This document shows, in pieces, positions 50,998-59,406 of a stretch of 64,000 bases of DNA. The translations under genes were made by a program, and so were the position numbers. The DNA comes from CAIYRG01 sp964494505 (GTDB lineage Bacteria > Pseudomonadota > Alphaproteobacteria > Micropepsales > Micropepsaceae). Every line of letters begins with the position of its first letter. Within the stretch, counting starts at the first letter, position 1. The stretch covers positions 1 through 64,000 of the forward strand of contig CAZBRO010000022.1 of NCBI GenBank assembly GCA_964494505.1, read 5' to 3'. The notes under the pieces are model-generated. The model was not told where the DNA came from. It saw only the letters and a program-made list of their open reading frames with translations, and made no database searches.

Positions 50998-52325
50998 TCC
51001 GCAAGCACGCCCCTGAGACTGTTGGGCAGCACGGCGGCAATCTTCACGTTGCGCAATTGGCCGATCAGAGGCGCCGCACCTTCGACGTGCACGGGCTGCA
51101 GATAGGGACTGCGGCCAACCGCCTGGCCGGGCTTCTTGCCCGGTTTTTCGAACAGCACCGGAAAGGTGCGTCCGTTGCAGCTTCGATTGAACGCGGCCTG
51201 CTGCTCAGTGAGAAGAGCCTGGAGGGCCTGCAAGCGTTCGTCCTTCACGGCGTCAGGAATTTGCTTCGCTGCAACGGCTGCGGGCGTACCGGGACGTGGC
51301 GAGTATTTGAACGAAAACGCGCCGGCATACCCGACCTCACGAACCAGAGCCATGGTGGCCTCGAAATCCGAATCCGTCTCACCCGGGAACCCGGCAATGA
51401 AATCCGACGAGAGCGCAATATCGGAACGCACGGCGCGGATGCGATCCACGATGCGGAGATAATCTTCTCGCGTATGGCCGCGATTCATGGCTTTCAGCAC
51501 GCGGTCCGATCCCGACTGCACCGGCAGGTGCAGATAAGGCATCAGCGCCTCGATGCCCGCATGGGCATCGATCAGGTCATCGCCCATGTCGCGGGGATGG
51601 CTGGTCGTGTAACGCAGCCGCGCCAACCCATCGATGCGGGCGAGATGCCGGATAAGCCCCGCAAGCGTGCAGGGCGTGCCGTCCGGACCGGTCCCGAGAT
51701 AGGCGTTGACGTTCTGGCCCAAGAGCGTGATTTCGCGCACCCCCTTGGCCACCAAACGGCGCGCTTCGGCCTCGATTTGCGTCACAGGACGCGAAAATTC
51801 CGGCCCGCGCGTATAGGGCACCACGCAAAAGGTGCAGAACTTGTCGCAGCCTTCCTGAATGGTAAGGAAGGCGCTTGCGCCCGATGCGGCCTGCTCGTCC
51901 GGCAAATGATCGAATTTGTCTTCCGCCGGAAAGTCGGTTTCCAGCGCATGCCCCGCGCCTCTGGCGATGCGCGCGATCATCTCCGGCAGCCGGTGATAGG
52001 ATTGCGGCCCGACCACCATGTCGACCGCGGGCTGGCGGGCCATGATCTCCGCCCCTTCGGCCTGCGCCACGCAGCCCGCCACCGCGACCAGCATGGGACT
52101 GCCCGCTTCGGCGCGTGAAGTCTTCAGCCGCTTCAACAGTCCAAGCTCGGAATAGACCTTCTCGGTTGCCTTCTCGCGGATATGGCAGGTGTTGAGGATG
52201 ACCATGTCGGCGGCCTCTGGCCCATCGACGGGCGCATAGCCAAGCGGCGCCAGCAGATCCGCCATGCGGGCGGAATCGTAGACGTTCATCTGGCAGCCAT
52301 AGGTCTTGATGTAGAGTTTCTTCAT
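50958..52325 (-). CDS. miaB: tRNA methylthiotransferase MiaB
   Basis: A 455-aa radical-SAM enzyme that adds the methylthio group to i6A37 in tRNA. The N-terminal UPF0004 domain ligates one cluster (YIKTYGCQMNVYDS, LNTCHIREKA, VAGCVAQAEG); the radical-SAM motif is EGCDKFCTFCVVPYTRG; a TRAM domain ends the protein. NTCHIREKA marks it as MiaB rather than MtaB or RimO. ATG 52325 is the only good start. Confidence 0.96.
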   Translation of the reverse strand: MKKLYIKTYGCQMNVYDSARMADLLAPLGYAPVDGPEAADMVILNTCHIREKATEKVYSELGLLKRLKTSRAEAGSPMLVAVAGCVAQAEGAEIMARQPAVDMVVGPQSYHRLPEMIARIARGAGHALETDFPAEDKFDHLPDEQAASGASAFLTIQEGCDKFCTFCVVPYTRGPEFSRPVTQIEAEARRLVAKGVREITLLGQNVNAYLGTGPDGTPCTLAGLIRHLARIDGLARLRYTTSHPRDMGDDLIDAHAGIEALMPYLHLPVQSGSDRVLKAMNRGHTREDYLRIVDRIRAVRSDIALSSDFIAGFPGETDSDFEATMALVREVGYAGAFSFKYSPRPGTPAAVAAKQIPDAVKDERLQALQALLTEQQAAFNRSCNGRTFPVLFEKPGKKPGQAVGRSPYLQPVHVEGAAPLIGQLRNVKIAAVLPNSLRGVLAECSVDGPEPVLAP

Positions 52326-52388
52326 GCGTCCAAAGGCCCTGCGAGAGATCCGTTTTATGCGGAACGGTTAGGGCAAAACAACGGCCGC

Positions 52389-53261
52389 CTACCCAACCTC
52401 TTCGGTTTCGGCCTCTTCCGCGTCGTTCAAAGCCTGCCGCAGCTCCTCGTCCTGAAGGGCTGCTGGCCCCGCATCTATGCCCGAAAGCGCCCGGATCAGC
52501 CCGGAACGGACCGACGCCTCGCAGCGGGCGGCAAGCGCTTTTCGCCCTCCCGCTTCGTCAATGGTCAGAGGCGGATGGAACTCGACGACGACATCGATGG
52601 GGCCCGTCGCAAGCGCCTCCCAAAGGTGCGGCACCAGCTCCATGTCGCCATACCAGGCGAAAAAGGGCCGTGTTTCCCTCCCCATGGGCATCCCGTGCAG
52701 CGCCACATAGGCGATGGACACGGGCTGCACCAGGGCATGGCGCACATGGTGGGCGGAATCCTCGCCGAGCGGCAGCTCGGCCGCCGCCAGCAGTGAGCTG
52801 TGGAACGGGAGCACCCGATTGCCGTCGCTGGAGGTGCTTTCGGGGAAGATCACCAGCCCGTCACCCTGAAGCAGCCTTCTTCTGATGGTGTCGCGGTCTT
52901 CGGCCGCCTTGGCGCGCTCGCGGCGGATGAAGATCGTGCGCTGGAGCCGCGCCAGCGTACCGAAGAACGGCCAGCGCCCTACCTCCGCCTTTGACACGAA
53001 GGAAACCGGCGTGACGGAGGAGAGGATCGGGATATCGAGCCAGCCGGTGTGATTGGCGGCGATCAGCGCGCCTCCCGGCGGCGGCGCGCCGATGACCGTG
53101 ACCTTCACGCCGAACAACCGGCAGACGAAGCGGTGGTAGCGATGCGGAAGTGTCCGGCGCAGCGGCAGGCCGAGCTTCACGCCCAGAAATTGCAGCGGGA
53201 TGAGCAGCAGCGCGACCAGCACGAAGACGGAGAGGATGAAAAAGGCGCGGAGCGTCCCCAT
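52389..53261 (-). CDS. plsC: 1-acyl-sn-glycerol-3-phosphate acyltransferase
   Basis: A 290-aa membrane protein that makes phosphatidic acid. A membrane segment lies at about 5-27; the acyltransferase motif HX4D is in LIAANHTGWLDIPIL, and the glycerol-phosphate-binding motif is VIFPESTSSDGN. An acidic C-terminal tail (DDAEEAETEEVG type) is present. An ornithine-lipid acyltransferase of the same family is an alternative. Confidence 0.87.
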   Translation of the reverse strand: MGTLRAFFILSVFVLVALLLIPLQFLGVKLGLPLRRTLPHRYHRFVCRLFGVKVTVIGAPPPGGALIAANHTGWLDIPILSSVTPVSFVSKAEVGRWPFFGTLARLQRTIFIRRERAKAAEDRDTIRRRLLQGDGLVIFPESTSSDGNRVLPFHSSLLAAAELPLGEDSAHHVRHALVQPVSIAYVALHGMPMGRETRPFFAWYGDMELVPHLWEALATGPIDVVVEFHPPLTIDEAGGRKALAARCEASVRSGLIRALSGIDAGPAALQDEELRQALNDAEEAETEEVG

Positions 53262-53288
53262 GATCGCACGCGAGAGCGGAACTCCAGT

Positions 53289-53726
53289 TTATTGCGGGTT
53301 GGGTTTTTTCTTGGGCACGCCGTAAAGCTCCAGCCGGTGATCCACCAGTTCGAAGCCCAGCTCCTCGGCGACGCGGCGCTGCAATTTTTCGATGTCCTCG
53401 TTGACGAATTCGATGACGCGTCCGGTGGACACGTCGATCAGATGATCGTGATGCTCGCTGATCTCTTCATAGCGCGAGCGGCCGTCACGGAAATCGTGCC
53501 GCTCCAGAATGCCGGCATCCTCGAACAGCTTCACGGTGCGGTACACCGTGGCGATGGAAATATGCGGGTCGACCGCGATCGCGCGGCGGTAAAGTTCTTC
53601 CGCATCCGGATGATCGTAGGCCTCGGCCACCACGCGCGCGATCACGCGGCGCTGCTCGGTCATGCGCAGGCCCTTTTCGGTGCAAGCCTTCTCGATCCGA
53701 TTGAGATTGTCTTCAGTCCGGTTCAC
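53289..53726 (-). CDS. fur: Fur family metal-dependent repressor
   Basis: A 145-aa regulator with an N-terminal winged helix (RMTEQRRVIARVVAEAYDHP, SIATVYRTVKLFEDAGIL) and the Fur metal site EHHDHLIDVSTGRVIEFVNE. The C-terminal CxxC pair of E. coli Fur is missing, as in alphaproteobacterial Fur/Mur proteins, some of which sense manganese. Iron or manganese cannot be told apart here. It lies in the plsC-fur-rimI-tsaB block usual for the class. Confidence 0.92.
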   Translation of the reverse strand: MNRTEDNLNRIEKACTEKGLRMTEQRRVIARVVAEAYDHPDAEELYRRAIAVDPHISIATVYRTVKLFEDAGILERHDFRDGRSRYEEISEHHDHLIDVSTGRVIEFVNEDIEKLQRRVAEELGFELVDHRLELYGVPKKKPNPQ

Positions 53727-53751
53727 GTGTTGGTCTCCCGGCTTCGCCTGC

Positions 53752-54246
53752 TCAGTCTAATGGAGACCGTGCGCCATTCCCATGATTTTGCAAAGGCAGC
53801 GTGGCCGCAAGCAGAAGCGCGGCGGCGGCGGGCGCACCCTTCCTTTGATAATAACCCTTGCGCCGCCCTTTGAGCATGAATCCCAGTCCACGATAGAGCG
53901 CAAGCGCCGCATCATTGTCTTCGGCCACGTCGAGAAAGAGCGTTTTCGCGCCGCGCCGATATGCTTCGTCCGCAGCGCCGAGGATGAGCGTGCGCGCGTA
54001 ACCCCGTCGCCGTGCATGCGGCAGCGTCGCGAGCGAGAGAATTTCGGCTTCGTCAGCCACAGCCTGAATCAGGATCAAGGCCTGCAACTCAGTCTCAGCC
54101 GCATTGTGGGCAACGAGTGCGAAAGCGGAGCCTTGCATCAGGCGGCGAAAGGACGCCGCGTCCCAGGGCTCGTCGAAACATTGGCCATGGATGCGTGCAA
54201 GCGCGGGTGCATCGGCACCGGCCGCCAAGCGGATGGCCGGGCTCAA
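53752..54246 (-). CDS. rimI: Ribosomal S18 alanine N-acetyltransferase RimI
   Basis: A 164-aa GNAT enzyme: the acetyl-CoA loop is in LATLPHARRRGYARTLILGA and the C-terminal part has FLDVAEDNDAALALYRGLGF. Overlap by 4 nt with tsaB identifies it as RimI. I checked it as a possible PseH, the missing acetyltransferase of the glycan pathway, but its place argues against that. Confidence 0.88.
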   Translation of the reverse strand: MSPAIRLAAGADAPALARIHGQCFDEPWDAASFRRLMQGSAFALVAHNAAETELQALILIQAVADEAEILSLATLPHARRRGYARTLILGAADEAYRRGAKTLFLDVAEDNDAALALYRGLGFMLKGRRKGYYQRKGAPAAAALLLAATLPLQNHGNGARSPLD

Positions 54247-54920
54247 AGCACCGCGCCCGGGAGCTTCGCATCGGGCGCCCGCAAATAGAGCGGCTTCGGC
54301 GGTGCAGCCGGCGGCACAAGAACGCCGAGCTTCGCCACGAACAACGCATCGGGCTGGCGCACCAGACTGTCGGTGGTTTGGAAACCGGCCGCTTGAAGCA
54401 GCGGGACCACCGCTTCCGCCGCTGTGCCGGCGAGCACAACCGCGCGGCCATGTACGACGGCAAACCCCTCGATCCGCGCGGCGATCAATTCCAGCGGGAT
54501 CAATTCCGGAGGGATCAGCGTTTCGCCTTTCGCCGACCGCGCTCCCAGATAAATTTCGCCGCGTTTCGCATCGGCCGCGACGATGGCCCAGTCGACGTTC
54601 CCTATGCCAAGCGCCTCTTCCGCAATCGCGTCCAACGTGGTCACGCCCACCACCGGCTTCTTCAGCGCGAGCGCGAGCCCGCGTGCGAAGGCGAGCCCCA
54701 CCCGCTGTCCAGTGAAGGTGCCGGGACCCGTGGTGACCGCGATACGGTCAAGCGAAGACCACGCGACACGAGCTTCGCGCATCAGCCTCTCCACCATGGG
54801 TGCCAGCGCTTCGGCATGGCCGCGCAGCATGGGGACATGCTCATGGGCCAGCACGCACCCGTCCGCCACCACCGCCGCGGAACAGGCGCCGAGCGCGGTA
54901 TCGAGACCCAGAACAATCAC
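54243..54920 (-). CDS. tsaB: tRNA threonylcarbamoyladenosine protein TsaB
   Basis: A 225-aa ASKHA-fold protein that partners TsaD and TsaE in making t6A37 in tRNA. Marks: VLGLDTALGACSAAVVADG, HAEALAPMVERLMREA and VTTGPGTFTGQRVGLAFARG. It lacks the metal ligands of TsaD, as expected. Confidence 0.93.
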   Translation of the reverse strand: MIVLGLDTALGACSAAVVADGCVLAHEHVPMLRGHAEALAPMVERLMREARVAWSSLDRIAVTTGPGTFTGQRVGLAFARGLALALKKPVVGVTTLDAIAEEALGIGNVDWAIVAADAKRGEIYLGARSAKGETLIPPELIPLELIAARIEGFAVVHGRAVVLAGTAAEAVVPLLQAAGFQTTDSLVRQPDALFVAKLGVLVPPAAPPKPLYLRAPDAKLPGAVL

Positions 54921-54926
54921 CGGCGA

Positions 54927-55520
54927 TCACAAAATCCGGCAGGCTTCGTCGAACCCCAACCGGCCGGCCCGCGGCCGCAAGTTCGTTTCGTCGCCATGGC
55001 CGAGATTGCAGAGAAAGTTGGATTTGATCTTGGTGCCGGCAAAGAATTCGCGGTCGACGCCTTCGTTGCTGAACCCCGACATCGGCCCGACATCCAGCCC
55101 CACCGCGCGCGCGGCGACGATGAAATATCCGCCCTGCAGGGAACTGTTGCGGAAGGCGGCTTCGTGAAGTTCCGTTGCGGTCTTCTGGCTCCAGGATTGT
55201 CGCGCGTCGGGATTGGGGCTGAGCTTCCCCATCGCATCAAAGAAGGCCAGATCGTAAGCGAGGATGGCGGTTGCGGGCGCGAGCATGGTCTGCTCGACAT
55301 TGCCTTTGTTCAAATGCGGCTTCAGCCGTTCTTTGGCTTCCGGAGAGACGACGAACACGATACGGGCCGGGCTCGTGTTGTTGGTGGTCGGCCCCCAGCG
55401 CATGAGATCGTAGATCGCCATCAGCATTTGCGGCGTCACAGGTTCGGGGCGCCATTTCCTGTGCGTGCGCGCTTTGCGGAACAGAACGTCCAGCGCGTCG
55501 TCGTTGACGGCTCGGCTCAC
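54927..55520 (-). CDS. Malonic semialdehyde reductase-like nitroreductase (RutE/HadB family)
   Basis: A 197-aa flavin-dependent NAD(P)H oxidoreductase of the RutE type: HRKWRPEPVTPQMLMAIYDL, MRWGPTTNNTSPARIVFVV, EAAFRNSSLQGGYFIVAARA and NFLCNLGHGDE. RutE reduces malonic semialdehyde from uracil breakdown, but no other rut gene is seen. I place the start at GTG 55520, which has GAGG 5 nt upstream and gives the RutE length; another GTG lies at 55532. Confidence 0.85.
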   Translation of the reverse strand: MSRAVNDDALDVLFRKARTHRKWRPEPVTPQMLMAIYDLMRWGPTTNNTSPARIVFVVSPEAKERLKPHLNKGNVEQTMLAPATAILAYDLAFFDAMGKLSPNPDARQSWSQKTATELHEAAFRNSSLQGGYFIVAARAVGLDVGPMSGFSNEGVDREFFAGTKIKSNFLCNLGHGDETNLRPRAGRLGFDEACRIL

Positions 55521-55594
55521 TTTTGGCCTCACTTTGACAATTCACGGTTAGACGGAAGATAGGCGCGGGGCTTGGCGCGGGCAATGTCCCGTCT

Positions 55595-56545
55595 TTAGCG
55601 TCCGGCTTTCACCCTGGCCTCGATAGCATCCCAAATCAAAGCCGCGCCATCCGCGCCGCCGAAGCGTTTGAGTTCCTGAATGCCGGTCGGCGAGGTGACG
55701 TTGATCTCGGTGAGGTAATCCCCGATCACGTCGATGCCGGCGAAGATGAGCCCGCGCGCCTTCAGCTCGGGCCCGATGATCTCGCAAATCCGCCGATCGC
55801 GCGCGGATAGCTCCACCGGCTCGGCGCGCCCGCCCACATGCATGTTGGAGCGGGCTTCGCCTTCCGGCGGCACGCGGTTGATCCCGCCGATGGCAACGCC
55901 ATCCACCAGAATGATGCGCTTGTCGCCCTGGCGCACTTCAGGGAGATAGCGCTGCACGACCACCGGCTCGCGATAGAATTGGGTGAACATTTCGAGCAGC
56001 GCGTTCAGGTTCTCGTCGCCCGGCTTCAGCCGGAACACGCCGGCCCCGCCATTGCCGTAAAGCGGCTTCAGCACGATGTCCTTGTACTCCGCGCGGAAAG
56101 CGCGAATCTCGTGCGCGTCCGAACTGATGAGAGTCGGCGGCATCACGCCCTTGAAGTTGGTGACGAACAATTTCTCCGGCGCGTTGCGGACATGGAATGG
56201 ATCGTTCACCACGAGCGTTTTCGGATGGATGCGCTCGAGCATGTGGGTCGCGGTGATGTAGGCCATGTCGAACGGCGGATCCTGGCGCATCAGCACCACG
56301 TCGGCCTCGGTAAGGTCGTAGCCGAAAAATTCGCCGAGACTGAAATGGTTGCCCCGCTCGGCGCGAACGCTGAGCGCCCGCACGCGCGTGACCAGCGCGG
56401 TGTCGCGTAAGGATAGATCTTTCGGCCCGTAATAGAGCAGCCTGTGCCCGCGGGCCTGTGCTTCCAGCGCTAGCGCAAATGTGGAATCGCCCCGGATGTC
56501 GATCCGCTCGATCGGGTCCATCTGGATCGCGACGGTCAGCGTCAT
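55595..56545 (-). CDS. gshB: Glutathione synthetase
   Basis: A 316-aa ATP-grasp enzyme that joins glycine to gamma-glutamylcysteine. Typical segments: VAIQMDPIERIDIRGDSTFA, VLMRQDPPFDMAYITATHML, LKPLYGNGGAGVFRLKPGD, YLPEVRQGDKRIILVDG and IGDYLTEINVTSPTGIQEL. Full length, single copy. Confidence 0.96.
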   Translation of the reverse strand: MTLTVAIQMDPIERIDIRGDSTFALALEAQARGHRLLYYGPKDLSLRDTALVTRVRALSVRAERGNHFSLGEFFGYDLTEADVVLMRQDPPFDMAYITATHMLERIHPKTLVVNDPFHVRNAPEKLFVTNFKGVMPPTLISSDAHEIRAFRAEYKDIVLKPLYGNGGAGVFRLKPGDENLNALLEMFTQFYREPVVVQRYLPEVRQGDKRIILVDGVAIGGINRVPPEGEARSNMHVGGRAEPVELSARDRRICEIIGPELKARGLIFAGIDVIGDYLTEINVTSPTGIQELKRFGGADGAALIWDAIEARVKAGR

Positions 56546-56556
56546 CGTGGGCGCCG

Positions 56557-57429
56557 TCAGTTGAGGCGGCGCTTCAGCGCGTGCAGCGCGAAGGCGGCTT
56601 CGTTGGAAATGTCCTCGCCCGGGCGCGCGAGCGTGAGGCAGGTCTCATAGGCGCCGCGAGCGGCCGAGAGCGAGCCCAGCGATTCCTGCGAATGCGCCAG
56701 ATCCAGCCACAAAAGCGCGCGGCGCGGCGCGATCAGCACCATGCGCTTCAGAAGCTCGATTGAGCGGCCCGTCTCGCGGCTCTTCACTGCGCGCGTCTTG
56801 ATGTTGTTCAACAGGCGCAGCAGGACATCGGCATCTGCAACCGGCGAAAGCGCGTCTGGCGGCTCCGACCCGCCCGGCTCAGGGACGAAGTGGGGCGCAA
56901 ATCGCGGCGCGTCGATGTGCTCGCGCTCGACCAGCGCGCCGCCGTTGAACGGGTCGATCAACGCTTCGCTCCCCTTGACCGTCACCTTCAGCAGGAAATG
57001 GCCCGGCGATAAGAGGCCGCACGCCTCGACCCCTGCAGCGCGCGCGGCATGGACATAGAGAATGCCGAGCGCCACCGGCAGGCCGCGCCGGCGCTCGATC
57101 ACGGTCATCATGTCGGCATTCTGAGGATCGTCGTAATTTTCGCGATCACCCTCATAGGCGTAGCGCCCCGAAATGACAGCGGCGAGCGCATCGGCCGCAC
57201 CCTCCGCATGCCGCGCGAAGTGGCATTGGGCGCGCGCCACTTCGGCGAGTTCGGAAAGATGGGCGCGAAATTGGGCGAGCTTCTTTTCCGGATGATCGAG
57301 CGCGGCCAGCATCAGCGCTGCTTCGGCGAGATCGTGCGGCCCCTCGCCCGCCTCGCCGAGACGACGCAAATAGTCCAGCGGGGCGGATTCGGCCGCAACG
57401 GCTTCAGCGGACAGCGCCATTCCCGTCAT
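56557..57429 (-). CDS. SirB1/transglutaminase-like family protein with TPR tail
   Basis: A 290-aa protein with a transglutaminase-like N-terminal part (DNPQNADMMTVIERRRGLPV-type strand; VALGILYVHAARAAGVEACG, PGHFLLKVTVKG) and a TPR-like C-terminal region (IELLKRMVLIAPRRALLWLD). SirB1 family members occur in most proteobacteria, and the catalytic Cys is generally absent, so the function is unknown. The start overlaps the BON lipoprotein stop (ATGA). Confidence 0.85.
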   Translation of the reverse strand: MTGMALSAEAVAAESAPLDYLRRLGEAGEGPHDLAEAALMLAALDHPEKKLAQFRAHLSELAEVARAQCHFARHAEGAADALAAVISGRYAYEGDRENYDDPQNADMMTVIERRRGLPVALGILYVHAARAAGVEACGLLSPGHFLLKVTVKGSEALIDPFNGGALVEREHIDAPRFAPHFVPEPGGSEPPDALSPVADADVLLRLLNNIKTRAVKSRETGRSIELLKRMVLIAPRRALLWLDLAHSQESLGSLSAARGAYETCLTLARPGEDISNEAAFALHALKRRLN

Positions 57430-58061
57430 GGGTTGAGAACGGGCTGGTCGGAAACCGCCGGGAGGTTATAGCGGATCGGATCGTCCTTCAGCACGACATA
57501 GTTCTCCACCCGTCTCACGCCGTTGAGCTTCTGCGCGTGCGCAATCACCCGGTCAAGCTCCTCCTTATTTTGCGCGATACCCATGAGATAGACCACGCCA
57601 TGCACCACATCGGTGGTGTAATTTACATCCTTGACGCCTTTGTCGGCGAGGAGGGCAGTGGCGAGCTCGGTGCGCATGATGAGGTCGGCGGGACCGTCGA
57701 GCCAGCCGGAGATATCGGAAACTTCGATGTCGTTATCCACCTTGCGTACGCCTTCGACGCTCCAGGCGACACGGCTTGCCGCCAGCCGGTTTTCGGGCAC
57801 GTCCACCCGGCCGGTCAGCAGCACGCGGCCCTCCACCACAGTGGTGGCCACCCGGAGATAGAGCCCGGGCGATTCCTTCGCAAGGCGCGTGTCCAGCGTC
57901 GTCTTGATGCGGGCATCGTCGACCGCGTTCCCGATGGTGCGTTCCTGCCGCGCCGCGGATATTCCTGCGACTCCGGCTCCGGCCGCAACCAGCACACAAC
58001 CCGACAGAAGAGGAACGAGCATCACGACAGCGCACCGAACCAGAACGCGAAACATCGGCAT
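57426..58061 (-). CDS. BON-domain lipoprotein (DolP/OsmY-like)
   Basis: A 211-aa outer-membrane-type lipoprotein with lipobox LLSGC (Cys22) and two BON domains, about 45-115 (DARIKTTLDTRLAKES, VVEGRVLLTGRVDVPE) and 120-190 (IMRTELATALLADKGVKDVN, VVYLMGIAQNKEELDRVI). This is the arrangement of DolP (YraP), which binds anionic phospholipid and supports envelope integrity. It lies beside yraN-rsmI and the LpoA-like gene, the same neighbourhood as in E. coli. Confidence 0.88.
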   Translation of the reverse strand: MPMFRVLVRCAVVMLVPLLSGCVLVAAGAGVAGISAARQERTIGNAVDDARIKTTLDTRLAKESPGLYLRVATTVVEGRVLLTGRVDVPENRLAASRVAWSVEGVRKVDNDIEVSDISGWLDGPADLIMRTELATALLADKGVKDVNYTTDVVHGVVYLMGIAQNKEELDRVIAHAQKLNGVRRVENYVVLKDDPIRYNLPAVSDQPVLNP

Positions 58062-58074
58062 CCTTCACTCTCCT

Positions 58075-58452
58075 CTAATCCAAGGCATCGGGCCGCCAGG
58101 CGTCCTTGAGATGAAGCGGCCAACGCCCATGCGCCACCAGGATCGAATCGAATCGCACGCCTTTATGGCGCAAACCGGGCCGAGCGCCGACATAGAGCCT
58201 GGCCGCGTGGGCGATTCGCCGGCGTTGGCGCGGCGTCACCGATTCGGCCGCATCCGTCTCCCGTGACCGCGCCTTGACCTCCACGAAGCACAGGATGCCG
58301 CGGGGACTCAAGGCGATGAGATCCAATTCTCCGGCCCGCGTTTTCACGCGCCGTCCGATCACGCGGTAGAGTTTACAGGCGAGAAACAGGGCCGCAAGCG
58401 TTTCGCTTCTTCGGCCGTGGACTTCGGCTTTCCGGCGGCGTTCAAGCTTCAT
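58075..58452 (-). CDS. yraN: YraN family endonuclease-like protein
   Basis: A 125-aa UPF0102 protein with a Holliday-junction-resolvase-like nuclease fold: VKTRAGELDLIALSPRGILC and FVEVKARSRE carry the D-ExK residues. Start ATG 58452 overlaps the end of rsmI by 11 nt. Role unproven. Confidence 0.9.
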   Translation of the reverse strand: MKLERRRKAEVHGRRSETLAALFLACKLYRVIGRRVKTRAGELDLIALSPRGILCFVEVKARSRETDAAESVTPRQRRRIAHAARLYVGARPGLRHKGVRFDSILVAHGRWPLHLKDAWRPDALD

Positions 58453-59320
58453 CGGGGCCGGCCGATTTGAGCGCGAGCGCGCGCTCATAGACCGCGTGCC
58501 GGCTTGTTCCTGTGGCGTCGGCAATGAGGGCCGAAGCCGCCTTGACGGGCATGAACGGGAGCGCCTGCCTCAGCAGCGCATCGATGCGTGCCATATCGGG
58601 CGGCTCCTCCCGCGGGGGCGGACCGATGAGGACCACGATCTCGCCTTTGGGCGGAGCCGCGGCATAGAGGTTCGCAATCTCCGGAAGCGTTCCCGACCGC
58701 ACTTCCTCGTAAAGCTTGGTCAGTTCGCGCGCGACGGCTGCCTCGCGCGGGCCGAACAGGTCGGCCATATCGGCGAGAGATTGGGCGAGGCGCTGGGCGG
58801 ACTCGAAAAATATCAGCGTTGCGGGGACGGTTTTGAGCTCTGCCAGGCGCGTGCGCCTCTCACCCGCTTTGGCCGGGAGAAAGCCGGCAAACAGAAAGCG
58901 GTCGCTTGGCAATCCGCTGGCCGTAAGGGCGGCGAGCACCGCGGATGCCCCTGGGACCGGAAAGACGGAAGATCCCTGTTCGCGCGCTTCCCGGACCAGC
59001 TTGTGGCCCGGATCGGAGATGAGCGGCGTACCGGCATCGCTGACGAGCGCGAGTTTCGCGCCCTCGCGCAGGCGGGCCAGCAATTTTGGACGCATCGCGT
59101 TCGCATTGTGGTCGTTATACACCAGCAGCGGCCGGCTGATGCCGTAGAGGGCCAGGAGTTTCGCCGTGACACGGGTGTCTTCCGCCACAATCGCATCGCA
59201 ATGTTTAAGCACATTCAGCGCGCGCAAACTGATGTCGGCGGCGTTGCCTATAGGTGTGGCGGTGACGTAAAGCCCGGATGCGGGCACGAAGGGTGCCGCT
59301 TTACCGGCGCTTTCGGCCAT
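58442..59320 (-). CDS. rsmI: 16S rRNA (cytidine1402-2'-O)-methyltransferase RsmI
   Basis: A 292-aa tetrapyrrole-methylase-fold enzyme that methylates C1402 of 16S rRNA. Marks: LYVTATPIGNAADISLRALN, IVAEDTRVTAKLLALYGI, KLALVSDAGTPLISDPGHKL and FPVPGASAVLAALTASGLP. Start ATG 59320 fits the family length; a TTG far upstream (59443) is rejected because it would run into the divergent LpoA-like gene. Confidence 0.95.
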   Translation of the reverse strand: MAESAGKAAPFVPASGLYVTATPIGNAADISLRALNVLKHCDAIVAEDTRVTAKLLALYGISRPLLVYNDHNANAMRPKLLARLREGAKLALVSDAGTPLISDPGHKLVREAREQGSSVFPVPGASAVLAALTASGLPSDRFLFAGFLPAKAGERRTRLAELKTVPATLIFFESAQRLAQSLADMADLFGPREAAVARELTKLYEEVRSGTLPEIANLYAAAPPKGEIVVLIGPPPREEPPDMARIDALLRQALPFMPVKAASALIADATGTSRHAVYERALALKSAGPDEA

Positions 59321-59406
59321 CCTAGGGTCGGAATCGGATTCCGTGACGGGTGCGTCTTCGGAACCGGCCGATGGGCTCACGGGCCCCAGAAAGGAAGCAA
59401 CCTGGA

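Noticed and set aside
53752..54246. GNAT protein as the missing PseH
   Set aside because: It overlaps tsaB and matches RimI motifs; it is 12 kb from the glycan genes.
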